The notes under the pieces: model-generated
The model's database searches: none
Seen by the model: only the letters and a program-made list of their open reading frames with translations
What the model was told of the DNA's origin: nothing
DNA from: Crossiella sp. SN42
Lineage (GTDB): Bacteria > Actinomycetota > Actinomycetes > Mycobacteriales > Pseudonocardiaceae
Assembly (NCBI RefSeq): GCF_023897065.1
Contig: NZ_JAMHIV010000008.1
Coordinates: forward strand, 1 to 64,000
Reading direction: 5' to 3'
DNA length: 64,000 nucleotides
Shown here: piece by piece, positions 39,273 through 49,391 of the stretch
Layout of the letters: each line of letters begins with the position of its first letter
How positions within the stretch are numbered: the first letter of the stretch is position 1
Position numbers and translations under genes: made by a program

Positions 39273-40850
39273 GTGGTGACCCTGACTCACCTGGCACAAC
39301 AGCAGCCTCAGCAGCTGCTGGAACTGCCGGACTTCCTGCTCGAGCACATGGTGCCGGTGCTGATCGTGCTCGGCGCGGCCTGTGTCTCGGTGCTGTTCGA
39401 GGCGCTGCTGCCGCGGCACCTGCGCTGGTCGGTGCAGGTGTTCCTGAGCCTGTTCTCGATCGCCGCCGCCGCGGTGGTGCTGGTCGTGAAGGGCTTGGGC
39501 GACAACGGCACCGGTGTGCTGCCGATGGCCAAGGCGCTGGCGGTGGACTACCCCACGCTGTTCCTGTGGGGCACGCTGCTGGCGCTGGGCTTCGGCTCGA
39601 TCCTGCTGATCGCGGACCGCTCGGTGGAGCGCGGCGGCTACTTCGTGGCGCACGCCGCGATCCGCCCCGGCACCATCCAGGACCGCGCCCAGGCGGCCAC
39701 CAGCGGCATGCAGACCGAGGTCTTCCCGCTGGCGCTGTTCGCCCTCGGCGGCATGATGACCTTCGTCGCGGCGAACGACCTGCTGACCATGTTCATCGCG
39801 CTGGAGGTGCTCAGCCTCCCGCTGTACCTGCTGTGCGCGCTGGCCCGTCGGCGCAGGCTGATCTCGCAGGAAGCCGCGGTCAAGTACTTCCTGCTCGGCG
39901 CGTTCGCCTCGGCGTTCTTCCTCTACGGCCTGGCGCTGCTCTACGGCTACGCGGGCTCGGTGAACCTGGCCGCGATCGCCAACGCGGCCGCGGGCAACGA
40001 GCGCTCCGACACCCTGCTCTTCGCCGGGGTCGGGCTGCTGGTGGTCGGCTTGCTGTTCAAGGCGGCGGTCGGCCCGTTCCACACCTGGAGCCCGGACGTC
40101 TACCAGGGTGCGCCCACGCCGGTGACCGCGTTCATGGCCGCCTGCACCAAGGTGGCGGCCTTCGGCGCGATCCTGCGGGTGTTCCAGGTGGCGCTGAAGT
40201 CCAGCAGCTGGGAGTGGCAGTACGTGCTGTGGGCGGTGGCCATCGTGTCCATGGTCATCGGCGCTGTGCTCGGTCTCACGCAGAGCGACATCAAGCGGAT
40301 GATCGCCTACTCCTCGGTGGCGCACGCGGGCTTCCTGCTCGTCGGCTCGATCGCGCTCACCCCGCAGGGCCTCTCCGGCACGATGTTCTACCTGCTGGCC
40401 TACGGCTTCACCACGCTGGCCGTCTTCGGCGTGATCAGCCTGGTCCGGGACAGCAACGGCGAGGCGACCGACATCAAGCAGTGGGCCGGTCTGGCCAAGC
40501 GGTCGCCACTGGTGGCCGCGGTGTTCTCCTTCCTGCTGCTCGCACTGGCCGGCATCCCGCTCACCAGCGGGTTCATCGGCAAGTTCGTGGTGTTCGCGGC
40601 GGCGATCGAGGACGGGGCCGCGCCGCTGGTGGTGGTCGGCCTGGTGACCAGCGCGGTGGCCGCGTTCTTCTACCTGCGGATCATCGTGCTGATGTACTTC
40701 CAGGAGCCGAAGGAGGACGGCCCCACGGTCACCGTGCCCGGGGCGTTCACGGTCATGGCCATCACACTCGGTGTGACCGTGACCTTGCTGCTCGGAGTCG
40801 TTCCGCAGTTCGCCCTCAACTGGGCGGACCTCGGGGTGTTCGCGTTCTGA
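39273..40850 (+). CDS. nuoN: NADH-quinone oxidoreductase subunit N
   Basis: Third antiporter-like subunit, 525 residues. IALEVLSLPLYLLCAL near residue 172 and PFHTWSPDVYQGAPTPVTAFMA near 268-290 are diagnostic. GTG start. Last gene of the operon; the polyprenyl synthase follows after 20 bases but has its own promoter-like sequence. Confidence 0.97.
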   Translation: MVTLTHLAQQQPQQLLELPDFLLEHMVPVLIVLGAACVSVLFEALLPRHLRWSVQVFLSLFSIAAAAVVLVVKGLGDNGTGVLPMAKALAVDYPTLFLWGTLLALGFGSILLIADRSVERGGYFVAHAAIRPGTIQDRAQAATSGMQTEVFPLALFALGGMMTFVAANDLLTMFIALEVLSLPLYLLCALARRRRLISQEAAVKYFLLGAFASAFFLYGLALLYGYAGSVNLAAIANAAAGNERSDTLLFAGVGLLVVGLLFKAAVGPFHTWSPDVYQGAPTPVTAFMAACTKVAAFGAILRVFQVALKSSSWEWQYVLWAVAIVSMVIGAVLGLTQSDIKRMIAYSSVAHAGFLLVGSIALTPQGLSGTMFYLLAYGFTTLAVFGVISLVRDSNGEATDIKQWAGLAKRSPLVAAVFSFLLLALAGIPLTSGFIGKFVVFAAAIEDGAAPLVVVGLVTSAVAAFFYLRIIVLMYFQEPKEDGPTVTVPGAFTVMAITLGVTVTLLLGVVPQFALNWADLGVFAF

Positions 40851-40851
40851 G

Positions 40852-40864
40852 GCCTACGTAGGCT
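40852..40864. promoter_or_regulatory. 12-bp palindrome over the -10 of the polyprenyl synthase
   Basis: GCCTACGTAGGC at 40852-40863 is a perfect palindrome. It overlaps TAGGCT (40859-40864), which lies six bases before the GTG at 40871. This suggests a leaderless promoter with an operator over its -10. Confidence 0.5.
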
Positions 40865-40870
40865 GCAAGT

Positions 40871-41881
40871 GTGACGACGAGTGAGCAGGCCGGTCGGGGC
40901 GCCGGCATCGTGCTGGCCGACCCCGACCTCGAGGCCACGGTCCTTGCCGGACTGGCCGCGGTCGAGGCAGTGCTGCAGGACTCGGTCCGCAGCGACCTCG
41001 ACTTCGCGACCGAGGCCTCCCTGCACCTGATGGAGGCGGGCGGAAAACGAATCCGCCCGCTCTTCGCCCTCCTGGCCGCCCACTTCGGTGACCCGAGCCG
41101 CCAGGAGGTCATCACCTCGGCCGTCGTGGTGGAGCTGATCCACCTGGCCACGCTCTACCACGACGACGTGATGGACGAGGCGCCGATGCGGCGGGGCGCG
41201 CTCAGCGCCAACGCCCGCTGGAACAACTCGGTGGCCATCCTCACCGGCGACTTCCTGTTCGCGCACGCCTCCAGGCTGGTGGCCGACCTGGGCACGGACG
41301 CCGCCCGGATCATCGCGAACACCTTCGCCGAGCTGGTCACCGGCCAGATGCGGGAGACCGTCGGCCCGGCTGAGGGCGTGGACCCGGTCGCGCACTACCT
41401 GTCGGTGATCGATGAGAAGACCGGTTCGCTGATCGCCACCGCGGGCCGCTTCGGCGGCATGTTCGCCGGGGTGCCGGAGCCGCAGGTCGAGGCGCTGCGC
41501 CGGTACGGCGACGTGATCGGCGCGGCCTTCCAGATCTCCGACGACATCATCGACATCGCCTCACCCGCGGTGGAGTCCGGCAAGACCCCCGGCACCGACC
41601 TGCGCGAGGGCGTGCGCACGCTGCCGATGCTCTACGCGCTGGCCGACGACCACGTCTCCGGCGCCCGGCTTCGTGAGCTGCTGTCCCGGCCGCTGGAGAC
41701 CGACGCCGAGGTCGAGGAGGCGCTGGAGCTGCTGCGGGCGTCCTCGGGCCTGGAAGAGGCCCGCAAGACCCTCAACGAGTACTCCGAGCGCGCGCACGCC
41801 GCCCTGGTGGACCTGCCGGAGTGCCCGGCCCGCTCGGCGCTGTCCGCACTGGCGAACTTCGTGGTGGCCCGCTCCCAGTAA
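40871..41881 (+). CDS. long-chain polyprenyl diphosphate synthase
   Basis: Trans-isoprenyl diphosphate synthase, 336 residues, that probably makes the C40-C50 tail used by MenA. The first Asp-rich motif, YHDDVMDEAPMRRG, is near residues 96-109 and the second, QISDDIIDI, near 222-230. GGKRIRP is near 58-64. In mycobacteria the homologue GrcC1 is next to menJ; here the nuo operon lies between. The residues that set chain length are not enough for me to fix the product length. Confidence 0.9.
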   Translation: MTTSEQAGRGAGIVLADPDLEATVLAGLAAVEAVLQDSVRSDLDFATEASLHLMEAGGKRIRPLFALLAAHFGDPSRQEVITSAVVVELIHLATLYHDDVMDEAPMRRGALSANARWNNSVAILTGDFLFAHASRLVADLGTDAARIIANTFAELVTGQMRETVGPAEGVDPVAHYLSVIDEKTGSLIATAGRFGGMFAGVPEPQVEALRRYGDVIGAAFQISDDIIDIASPAVESGKTPGTDLREGVRTLPMLYALADDHVSGARLRELLSRPLETDAEVEEALELLRASSGLEEARKTLNEYSERAHAALVDLPECPARSALSALANFVVARSQ

Positions 41882-41882
41882 G

Positions 41883-42821
41883 TCAGGTGATCTGCGGGGC
41901 CGGTTCCGCCCGGCTCCGCAGCGTCGCCGCCCTGGTGGCCCTGGCCGCGCGCACCCCGTCCACGGTGAACACCAGCACCGCCACCCACACCAGCGCGAAC
42001 CCGGTCCACCGGCCCGGCGACATCGGCTCACGCATGACCAGCACGCCCCAGGCGAACTGCAGGATCGGCGCCAGGTACTGCAGGATGCCCAGCGTGGTCA
42101 TGGAGACCCGGCGCGCGGCCACGTTGAACAGCAGCAGCGGCAGCGCGGTGATCGGCCCGGTGACCGCCAGCAGCACGTCGTGCGCCGTGCCCGCGCCGAG
42201 GAAGGTGCCCTGCCCCGCCAGACCCAGCCAGATGAGGAACACGATCGCGGGCGGGCCCAGCACCACGCTCTCCGCGGTCAGCGAGTCCACCGCGGCCAGC
42301 TTCGTGGTCTTCTTCAGCAGCCCGTAGGTGCCGAAGCTGGCGGCCAGCACCAGCGCGATCACCGGCACCTGCCCGTGCTCGACGGTCAGCACGCACACCG
42401 CGGCGCCGCCGACGGCCACCGCGACCCACTGCGGCCAGCGCAGCCGCTCGTTGAACACCAGCACGCCGAAGAGCACCGAGACCAGCGGGTTGATGAAGTA
42501 GCCCAGCGAGGTTTCCACGACCTGCCCGCTGGTCACCCCGTAGATGTAGGTGCCCCAGTTCACCGCGATGAGTGCTGCCCCGGCGGCGGCCAGCGCCCAG
42601 GTGACGGGGGAGAGGCTCAGCAGGATCTTGCCGCGGCGGAGGAGCAGGGTGACCAACGCCATGACGGCCAGGGTCCAGGCCAGCCGGTGGGCCAGGATCT
42701 CCACGGGACCGGCGGGCGTCAGCAGCGGCCAGAAGGCGGGGAAGAAACCCCACAGCACGTACGCGCCCGCCCCGCACGCCAGCCCGGCCGCACCGGCCGA
42801 GGACGAGGGCGAGGACGGCAC
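41883..42821 (-). CDS. rarD: RarD-type EamA family permease
   Basis: Drug/metabolite transporter of the EamA superfamily, 312 residues, about ten helices. GAYVLWGFFPAFWPLL near residues 17-32, NWGTYIYGVTSGQVVETSLGYFINPL near 95-120 and QYLAPILQFAWGV near 260 match RarD. Substrate is unknown. The GTG at 42821 has TAGGCT six bases upstream, again leaderless. It converges with the polyprenyl synthase with one base between the ends. Confidence 0.87.
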   Translation of the reverse strand: MPSSPSSSAGAAGLACGAGAYVLWGFFPAFWPLLTPAGPVEILAHRLAWTLAVMALVTLLLRRGKILLSLSPVTWALAAAGAALIAVNWGTYIYGVTSGQVVETSLGYFINPLVSVLFGVLVFNERLRWPQWVAVAVGGAAVCVLTVEHGQVPVIALVLAASFGTYGLLKKTTKLAAVDSLTAESVVLGPPAIVFLIWLGLAGQGTFLGAGTAHDVLLAVTGPITALPLLLFNVAARRVSMTTLGILQYLAPILQFAWGVLVMREPMSPGRWTGFALVWVAVLVFTVDGVRAARATRAATLRSRAEPAPQIT

Positions 42822-42965
42822 CAGCCGAGCCTACGCCGCGGAGCTGTTCGCTCAACAAGTAACTTCGTCACATACAACTACCGCCACCTGGTCAACAGGA
42901 CGCGGCGGACGGCCCTGCGCGTTAGGGTTCGCCCAAGGTATGGAGAAGGCCGGAGGGATGTCGCG

Positions 42966-44780
42966 GTGTCGTCGTTGTTCGGGCAGGTCTGGCTGTGGAG
43001 CCTGCTCGCATTCGTGATCGGTGGCCTGGCCACCTGGGTGCTCTTCGTCACCCCCGCCCGCCGCGAGCTGGCCGCGCTGGAAGAGGAACGGTCCCGCAGG
43101 CCGCAACCGCCGCCCACGGTGGTGCGCAAGCACGACGAGGACGACGACATCGTCTTCGAGCCCATGCAGACCCCCGTGGCCGCCCCACGCCCGGTCACCA
43201 GCAGCTCCGAGCAGACCACGGTCCTGCCGGCCCAGCCGAAGACCAGCCTGTTCACCCCCGACCCGGCCCACGAACCCACCACCCAGTCCGAGGCCCCCTG
43301 GGAACGCCGCCGCGAACCCACCTGGTCCCAGCCCAGCCCCGCCCCCAGTCAGCAGTGGTCCGCGCAGCGCGCCGAGGATGAGCGTCCGGAGCCCGCGAAG
43401 ACGCAGCAGTGGTCCGCGCAGCGCGCCGAGGATGAGCGTCCGGAGCCCGCGAAGACGCAGCAGTGGTCCGCGCAGCGCGCCGAGGATGAGCGTCCGGAGC
43501 CCGCGAAGACGCAGCAGTGGTCGGCCCAGCGCGCCGAAGATGAGCGTCCGGAGCCCGCGAAGACGCAGCAGTGGTCCGCGCAGCGCGCCGAAGATGAGCG
43601 CCCGGAGCCCGCGAAGACGCAGCAGTGGTCGGCCCAGCGTGCCGAGGACGAGAGCCCCGAGTCCGCGCCCACCCAGCAGTGGTCCACCGCGCGCGCCGAG
43701 GACGACCGCCAGCCGGCGGAGGAGGCCCCGCGCCGCCCCGAGCCCGCCAAGACCCAGCAGTGGTCGGCCCACCGCGCCGAGGACGAGCGCCCGGAGCCCG
43801 CCCCCACCCAGCAGTGGTCCACCCAGCGCATCGAGCCCGAGCCGCGCGAGGACGAAGCCCCCGCCCCGACCGAGTGCTGGTCCGCCCAGCCCCCAGCCGT
43901 CCAGCCCCCGGTCGCTCAGCCCTCAGCCGCCCAGCCCCCGGCCGACGAGCCCGCCCCGGCCCAGCAGCCCACCCAGCAGTGGTCCCGCCACGACGCCGAC
44001 GAGCCTGCCGAGCTGACCTGGACCGCCGCCCAGTCCGAAGCCCCGGCCCAGCCCGAGCCCCCGGCGCCGCGCGAAACCCAGCGCGAGACCCAGCCCGAAG
44101 CCCCGGCCGCCACCCAGCAGTGGTCCACCCCGGAGGACGTCGACGACCAGCCCACCGCCGCCCAGCAGTCCCCGCGCGGCTCCGACCAGCCCACCACCGC
44201 GATCTTCGCCCCGGTCCGCACCCCGGAACCGGCCGCCCAGCCCGCCAAGTCCGACGAGGACGAGCGCCCGCTGTTCTTCGAGGCGGAGACCCCGGCCTAC
44301 GGCATCGCCAAGAGCGAGATCCTGGACGCCCTGGAAGAAGACCCCGAGCCGCGCCAGGCCCAGCGTCCCGTGCCCTCGCCCGCCCCGCCCGCGCCGCAGG
44401 TGAGCGCGCCGCCGGAGCTGGACGTCACCGACACCGAGCTGGCCGACCACCGGCCGTCCCGCCCGCCGCGGCCCGCCCAGCGGGTGGCGCCGCCGCAGTT
44501 CCCGCCGCGGCCGTTGCCGCCGCAGGAGCTCCAGGCCAGGGACACCGCCTACTTCCAGCACCTGGCCGCCAGCTCGGGCAACAACGCGCCGCCGGTGCCG
44601 CCCTCGGTGCCCGCGCCGCCGCGCCAGATGCCGCCGGTGCCGCCCGCCCCGCCGCGCCCGGTCACCCCGGCCGAGCAGCCCCCGCCCCCGCCGGTGGCCC
44701 CGGCCGAGCCGACCACGCCGCCGCGCGGTGAGCGGTCCCGCTCGCTGTTCGAGCCGGTGATCGACCCCGACAAGCAGTGA
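42966..44780 (+). CDS. membrane-anchored repeat protein rich in Pro, Glu and Gln
   Basis: Protein of 604 residues. One N-terminal transmembrane helix at about residues 8-28 is followed by a basic stretch and then a very long disordered region. Residues 129-302 are built from repeats that begin QQWS. Five copies of QQWSAQRAEDERPEPAKT are identical in protein, then several diverged copies follow; isolated QQWS motifs continue to about residue 390. The C-terminal 150 residues are Pro-rich (APPRP, PPPPVAP). No enzymatic domain. The GTG at 42966 is the first start that gives a sensible membrane anchor. Function unknown; a scaffold or envelope-spacer role is inference. Confidence 0.7.
   Translation: MSSLFGQVWLWSLLAFVIGGLATWVLFVTPARRELAALEEERSRRPQPPPTVVRKHDEDDDIVFEPMQTPVAAPRPVTSSSEQTTVLPAQPKTSLFTPDPAHEPTTQSEAPWERRREPTWSQPSPAPSQQWSAQRAEDERPEPAKTQQWSAQRAEDERPEPAKTQQWSAQRAEDERPEPAKTQQWSAQRAEDERPEPAKTQQWSAQRAEDERPEPAKTQQWSAQRAEDESPESAPTQQWSTARAEDDRQPAEEAPRRPEPAKTQQWSAHRAEDERPEPAPTQQWSTQRIEPEPREDEAPAPTECWSAQPPAVQPPVAQPSAAQPPADEPAPAQQPTQQWSRHDADEPAELTWTAAQSEAPAQPEPPAPRETQRETQPEAPAATQQWSTPEDVDDQPTAAQQSPRGSDQPTTAIFAPVRTPEPAAQPAKSDEDERPLFFEAETPAYGIAKSEILDALEEDPEPRQAQRPVPSPAPPAPQVSAPPELDVTDTELADHRPSRPPRPAQRVAPPQFPPRPLPPQELQARDTAYFQHLAASSGNNAPPVPPSVPAPPRQMPPVPPAPPRPVTPAEQPPPPPVAPAEPTTPPRGERSRSLFEPVIDPDKQ
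43350..43871 (+). repeat. tandem 54-bp coding repeats (QQWSAQRAEDERPEPAKT)
   Basis: Units start at 43350, 43404, 43458, 43512 and 43566. The first three are identical in DNA and the next two differ at a few third positions. A diverged 54-bp unit (43620), an 81-bp unit (43674), a 54-bp unit (43755) and a 63-bp unit (43809) follow. The gradient from identical to diverged copies points to recent expansion at the 5' side. Confidence 0.95.
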
Positions 44781-44797
44781 CACGACAAGCAGTGACA
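44768..44797 (+). repeat. 15-bp direct duplication including the stop codon
   Basis: CGACAAGCAGTGACA occurs twice in tandem (44768-44782 and 44783-44797). The first copy contains the TGA stop of the repeat protein and the second supplies an in-frame backup TGA at 44793. Confidence 0.9.
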
Positions 44798-44799
44798 CG

Positions 44800-44834
44800 A
44801 AAAAGCCCCCCGGACGCACCGGGGGGCTTTTTTT
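44800..44834. terminator. bidirectional rho-independent terminator
   Basis: AAAAAGCCCCCCGG, a five-base loop, then CCGGGGGGCTTTTTTT. It has A and T tracts on both sides and lies between the convergent ends of the repeat protein and korB. Confidence 0.95.
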
Positions 44835-44843
44835 GTTGCTGTG

Positions 44844-45910
<1,067 letters not shown>

Positions 45911-45914
<4 letters not shown>

Positions 45915-47791
45915 GCCTTGACCCCCTGGATGATCTCGGTGAACACGTCCTGGAGCTCTTCGGCCTTGAACGGCGTGCCCGCCACCTTCGTGTGGCTGAC
46001 CGCGTCCACCAGGTACTTGGCCCGCAACAACAACGCGAGCTGGCCGAGATTCATTTCCGGGACGAGCACCTTGCGGTAGCTGCCCAGCACCTCACCCAGG
46101 TTCTTCGGGAACGGGTTGAGGTGCCGCAGATGCGCGTGCGCGACCTTGAGGCCGAGCCTGCGGACCCGGCGCGCGGCCGCGCCGATCGGGCCGTAGGTCG
46201 AACCCCAGCCGACCACGAGCACCTCGGCGTCGCCGGTCGGGTCGTCCACCACCAGGTCCGGCACGTCCACGCCGTCGATCTTGGCCTGGCGCAGGCGGAC
46301 CATCTTGTCGTGGTTGTCCGGGTCGTAGGAGATGTTGCCCTGGCCGTCGCCCTTCTCCAGACCACCGATTCGGTGCTCCAGACCGGGCGTGCCCGGCACG
46401 GCCCACGGCCGGGCCAGGGTCTCCGGGTCGCGCAGGTAAGGCCAGAACTCGCCGGAGCCGTCCGGCGCGTTGACCTCGGTGGCGAAGGAGACCCGCAGGT
46501 CGGGCAGGGTGTCCACGTCCGGGATGAGCCAGGGCTCCGACCCGTTGGCGATGTAGCCGTCGGAGAGCAGCAGCACCGGCGTGCGGTACTTCAGCGCGAT
46601 CCGCGCGGCGTCGATGGTCATCTGGAAGCAGTCCGCGGGCGTGGCCGGGGCCAGCACCGGAACGGGCGCCTCGCCGTTGCGGCCGAACATGGCCTGCAAC
46701 AGGTCGGCCTGCTCGGTCTTGGTGGGCAGCCCGGTGGACGGGCCGCCGCGCTGCACGTCGACCACCAGCAGCGGCAGCTCGGTCATCACCGCGAGGCCGA
46801 TGGTCTCGGACTTCAGCGCGATACCGGGACCGGAGGTGGTGGTCACGCCCAGCGCGCCGCCGTAGGCCGCGCCCAGCGCCGCGCCGATACCGGCGATCTC
46901 GTCCTCGGCCTGGAAGGTGGTGATGCCGAAGTTCTTGTGCCGGGACAGCTCGTGCAGGATGTCCGAGGCCGGCGTGATCGGGTACGTGCCGAGGAAGACC
47001 GGCAGCTCCGAGCGCTGCCCGGCGGCGACGATGCCGTAGGCCAGCGCGGTGTTGCCGGTGATCTGGCGGTAGGTGCCCTGGGCCAGCTTGGCCGGGGCGA
47101 CCTCGTAGGTCACCGCGAAGGCCTCGGTGGTCTCGCCGTAGTTCCAGCCGGTGCGGAAGGCCAGCACGTTGGCCTCGGCGATGTCCGGCTTCTTGGCGAA
47201 CTTCTCCCGCAGGAACCGCTCGGTGCCCTCGGTCGGCCGGTGGTACATCCAGGACAGCAGGCCCAGCGCGAACATGTTCTTCGCGCGCTCGGCGTCCTTC
47301 TTCGACAGCCCGGTGGGTTCCAGCGCGCCGCGGGTCAGGGTGGCCATGGCGACCTTGTGCACGACGTAGGGCTCCAGCGAGCCGTCTTCGAGCGGGTCCG
47401 CGGCGTAGCCGACCTTGCTGAGGTTGCGCTTGTTGAACTCATCGGTGTTGACGATGAGGATGCCGCCGTGCGGCAGGTCGGCGATGTTGGACTTCAGCGC
47501 CGCGGGGTTCATCGCGACCAGGACGTCCGGCCGGTCGCCCGGCGTGAGGATGTCGTAGTCGGCGAAGTGCAGCTGGAAGCTGGACACCCCGGGCAGGGTT
47601 CCTGCAGGCGCCCTGATCTCGGCGGGGAAGTTGGGCAGCGTGGCCAGGTCGTTGCCGAAGGCCGCTGCCTCCGATGTGAACCGGTCTCCGGTCAGCTGCA
47701 TGCCGTCACCGGAGTCGCCGGCGAACCTGATGACCACTCGGTCGAGCTTGCGGACCTCCGCGGTCTCGTGGCCCTCGGTGCTCACACTCAT
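45911..47791 (-). CDS. korA: 2-oxoglutarate:ferredoxin oxidoreductase alpha subunit (gamma-alpha fusion)
   Basis: Fused subunit of 626 residues. The N-terminal gamma domain (VIRFAGDSGDGMQLTGDRF, FPAEIRAPAGTLPGVSSFQ, residues 20-75) is followed near residue 240 by the alpha domain (GNTALAYGIVAAGQ, FLGTYPITPASDILHELS). No ferredoxin domain is present, so electrons must go to a separate ferredoxin. A purine-rich GAGAGGGA precedes the ATG. Upstream lies a 250-base gap with a long inverted repeat. Confidence 0.93.
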
Positions 47792-47937
47792 GGGCTCGCG
47801 ATCCCTCTCTTCACCTCACGCGCCTGCATCGGCCATCGAAAACCGATGCCCCCCAACGAGGGTAGTCCGCGTCAGGGACCGTCAGCGTCGGGGAACTCAC
47901 GGATCGGAGTTGCTGGTACTGCCTTGACAACGCTTCG

Positions 47938-47965
47938 AACACGGTAAGGGTGCCCTTGCCGTGTT
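47938..47965. repeat. 13-bp inverted repeat between korA and the enoyl-CoA hydratase gene
   Basis: AACACGGTAAGGG (47938-47950) and CCCTTGCCGTGTT (47953-47965) pair with one G:T-type mismatch around a two-base spacer. It could be the terminator of the leftward echA gene, which ends 77 bases away, or an operator for korA, which starts 147 bases away. There is no T tract. Confidence 0.75.
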
Positions 47966-48041
47966 ATCACTAGAGAGACGCACGTCACACGCGCCATCCC
48001 ACATAGTCGTGCCGAGGCTGGGTGTTACTCCAGAGTAACAG

Positions 48042-48803
48042 TCACTTCCCGCTGATCCGGGCCTTCATCGCGGCCAGGCGCTCGGCGAAGGCCGGGCTGT
48101 TCATGGAGATGAGCTGGGAGACCAGCTCGACCTCCACCGCCTCGGCGTGCTCGGTCACCGCGGCGGTGCGGCGCATGGACTGCTTGGTGGCCAGCACGAG
48201 TTCCCGGGGCGCTCCGGCAGAAGCCGCCGCCAGCTCTACCGCCGCGGCCACCACATCTGCCGGTTCACCTGGTGTCCGTGCCCACACCAGGCCGGCTTTC
48301 TCGGCCGCCTCGGCGTCCAGGACCTGACCGAACAGCGCCATCGCGGTCGCGGTCTGCGGGCCGACGATCTTGTTCAGCATCCAGGTCATGCCGCCGCCGG
48401 GGTGGATGCCCAACTGCAGGAAGCGGGCGTCGAAGCGGGCCAGCGGGCCGGCCAGCCGCACGTCGCAGGCCAGCGCCAGGTTCAGGCCCGCGCCGACCGC
48501 GGCCCCGTTCACCGCGGCGATGGTGGGCAGCGCGCAGTTGGCCACTGCCAGGAACCCGGCGTAGATGGTGCGCAGCCCGGCCTCGCGGGACTCGCCCAGC
48601 GCGGTCAGGTCCGCGCCCGCGCAGAAGGCGGGCGGGGCGCCGGTGACCACCACGGCGTGGATGTCGCCGTTCTGCTCGCAGGCGGTGACCGCCTCGGCGA
48701 GGCGGGTGGAGCTGGCCGGGGTCAGGGCGTTGCGGCGGTCGGGGGCGTTGACCGTGATGATCGCCACCCGGTCGCGCTGCTCCAGGAGCACCTCAGCTGA
48801 CAT
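48042..48803 (-). CDS. enoyl-CoA hydratase/isomerase family protein, probably not a hydratase
   Basis: Crotonase-fold protein, 253 residues. The first oxyanion segment FCAGADLTALGE is near residues 60-71 and NGAAVGAGLNLALACDVRLA near 100-118. The two Glu residues that act in true enoyl-CoA hydratases are not there: the first position falls in GAGLNLA (Asn/Leu) and the second in FDARFLQLGIHPGGG (no Glu). It may be another crotonase activity (isomerase, hydrolase) or a non-catalytic paralogue. It is transcribed toward korA. Confidence 0.8.
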   Translation of the reverse strand: MSAEVLLEQRDRVAIITVNAPDRRNALTPASSTRLAEAVTACEQNGDIHAVVVTGAPPAFCAGADLTALGESREAGLRTIYAGFLAVANCALPTIAAVNGAAVGAGLNLALACDVRLAGPLARFDARFLQLGIHPGGGMTWMLNKIVGPQTATAMALFGQVLDAEAAEKAGLVWARTPGEPADVVAAAVELAAASAGAPRELVLATKQSMRRTAAVTEHAEAVEVELVSQLISMNSPAFAERLAAMKARISGK

Positions 48804-48864
48804 GGCGGTGATCCTGCCGCATCGGAGTGGCCAATTGCCGATCCGGCCGGTGATTTACGCCTCT

Positions 48865-49317
48865 TCAGCGAGGGGGCTCCGGCGCGGGCGGCCGTTCCAG
48901 CAGGGTGGAGAGGATGACCGTGGAGACGGTGCGGTCCACGAAGTCCAGCGCGCGCAGCCGCTCCAGCGCGGTCTCCAGGTGGTGGATGTCCCCGGCACGC
49001 AGGTGCACGATGGCATCGGCCGAGCCGGAGACGGTGTAGGCGGCGACCACCTCGGGCAGCGACTCCAGCCCGGCGCGGATCTTGCCGGGGGTCACGTTGC
49101 CCTGCCCGTGCACCTCCACGAAGGCCTCGGTGCCCCAGCCGAGCGCCTCCGGGTCGACCACCGCGGTGAAGCCACGTAACACGCCCGTATCCAGCAACTT
49201 GTCCACCCGGCGCTTCACCGCGGGGGCGGACAGACCGACGCTGGAACCGATCTCCGCGTAGCTCGATCGGGCGTCGGCGACCAGGCACGAAATGATTCGA
49301 TGGTCGATGGTGTCCAT
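48865..49317 (-). CDS. Lrp/AsnC family transcriptional regulator
   Basis: DNA-binding regulator of 150 residues. The N-terminal helix-turn-helix (MDTIDHRIISCLVADARSSYAEIG..VGLSAPAVKRRVDKL) is classical, and the C-terminal ligand-binding RAM-like domain contains AYTVSGSADAIVHLRAGD near residue 100. An upstream ATG at 49326 would add three residues. Divergent from dimethylargininase with a gap of about 70 bases, so it most likely controls that gene in response to an amino acid such as arginine or a methylarginine (inference). Confidence 0.88.
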   Translation of the reverse strand: MDTIDHRIISCLVADARSSYAEIGSSVGLSAPAVKRRVDKLLDTGVLRGFTAVVDPEALGWGTEAFVEVHGQGNVTPGKIRAGLESLPEVVAAYTVSGSADAIVHLRAGDIHHLETALERLRALDFVDRTVSTVILSTLLERPPAPEPPR

Positions 49318-49391
49318 GCGCAACATTCTGCCCCAATCCGGGCACAATGCGGTGTTGAACGAACGTCAGGTGGCCATTTACATTTCGAATC

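Noticed and set aside
41673-42965. Very long open frame leading into the repeat protein gene
   Set aside because: It runs antisense through rarD and out of frame through the polyprenyl synthase. The composition is Gln/Arg/His-rich, as shadow frames are in this genome, and the sensible membrane start is the GTG at 42966.
43350-43871. Possible CRISPR array
   Set aside because: The repeats are 54 bp, directly adjacent without spacers, in frame, and code for a peptide repeat.
47923-47950. TTGACA with a TAAGGG hexamer as a rightward promoter
   Set aside because: No gene follows on that strand; the downstream genes run leftward. It overlaps the long inverted repeat.
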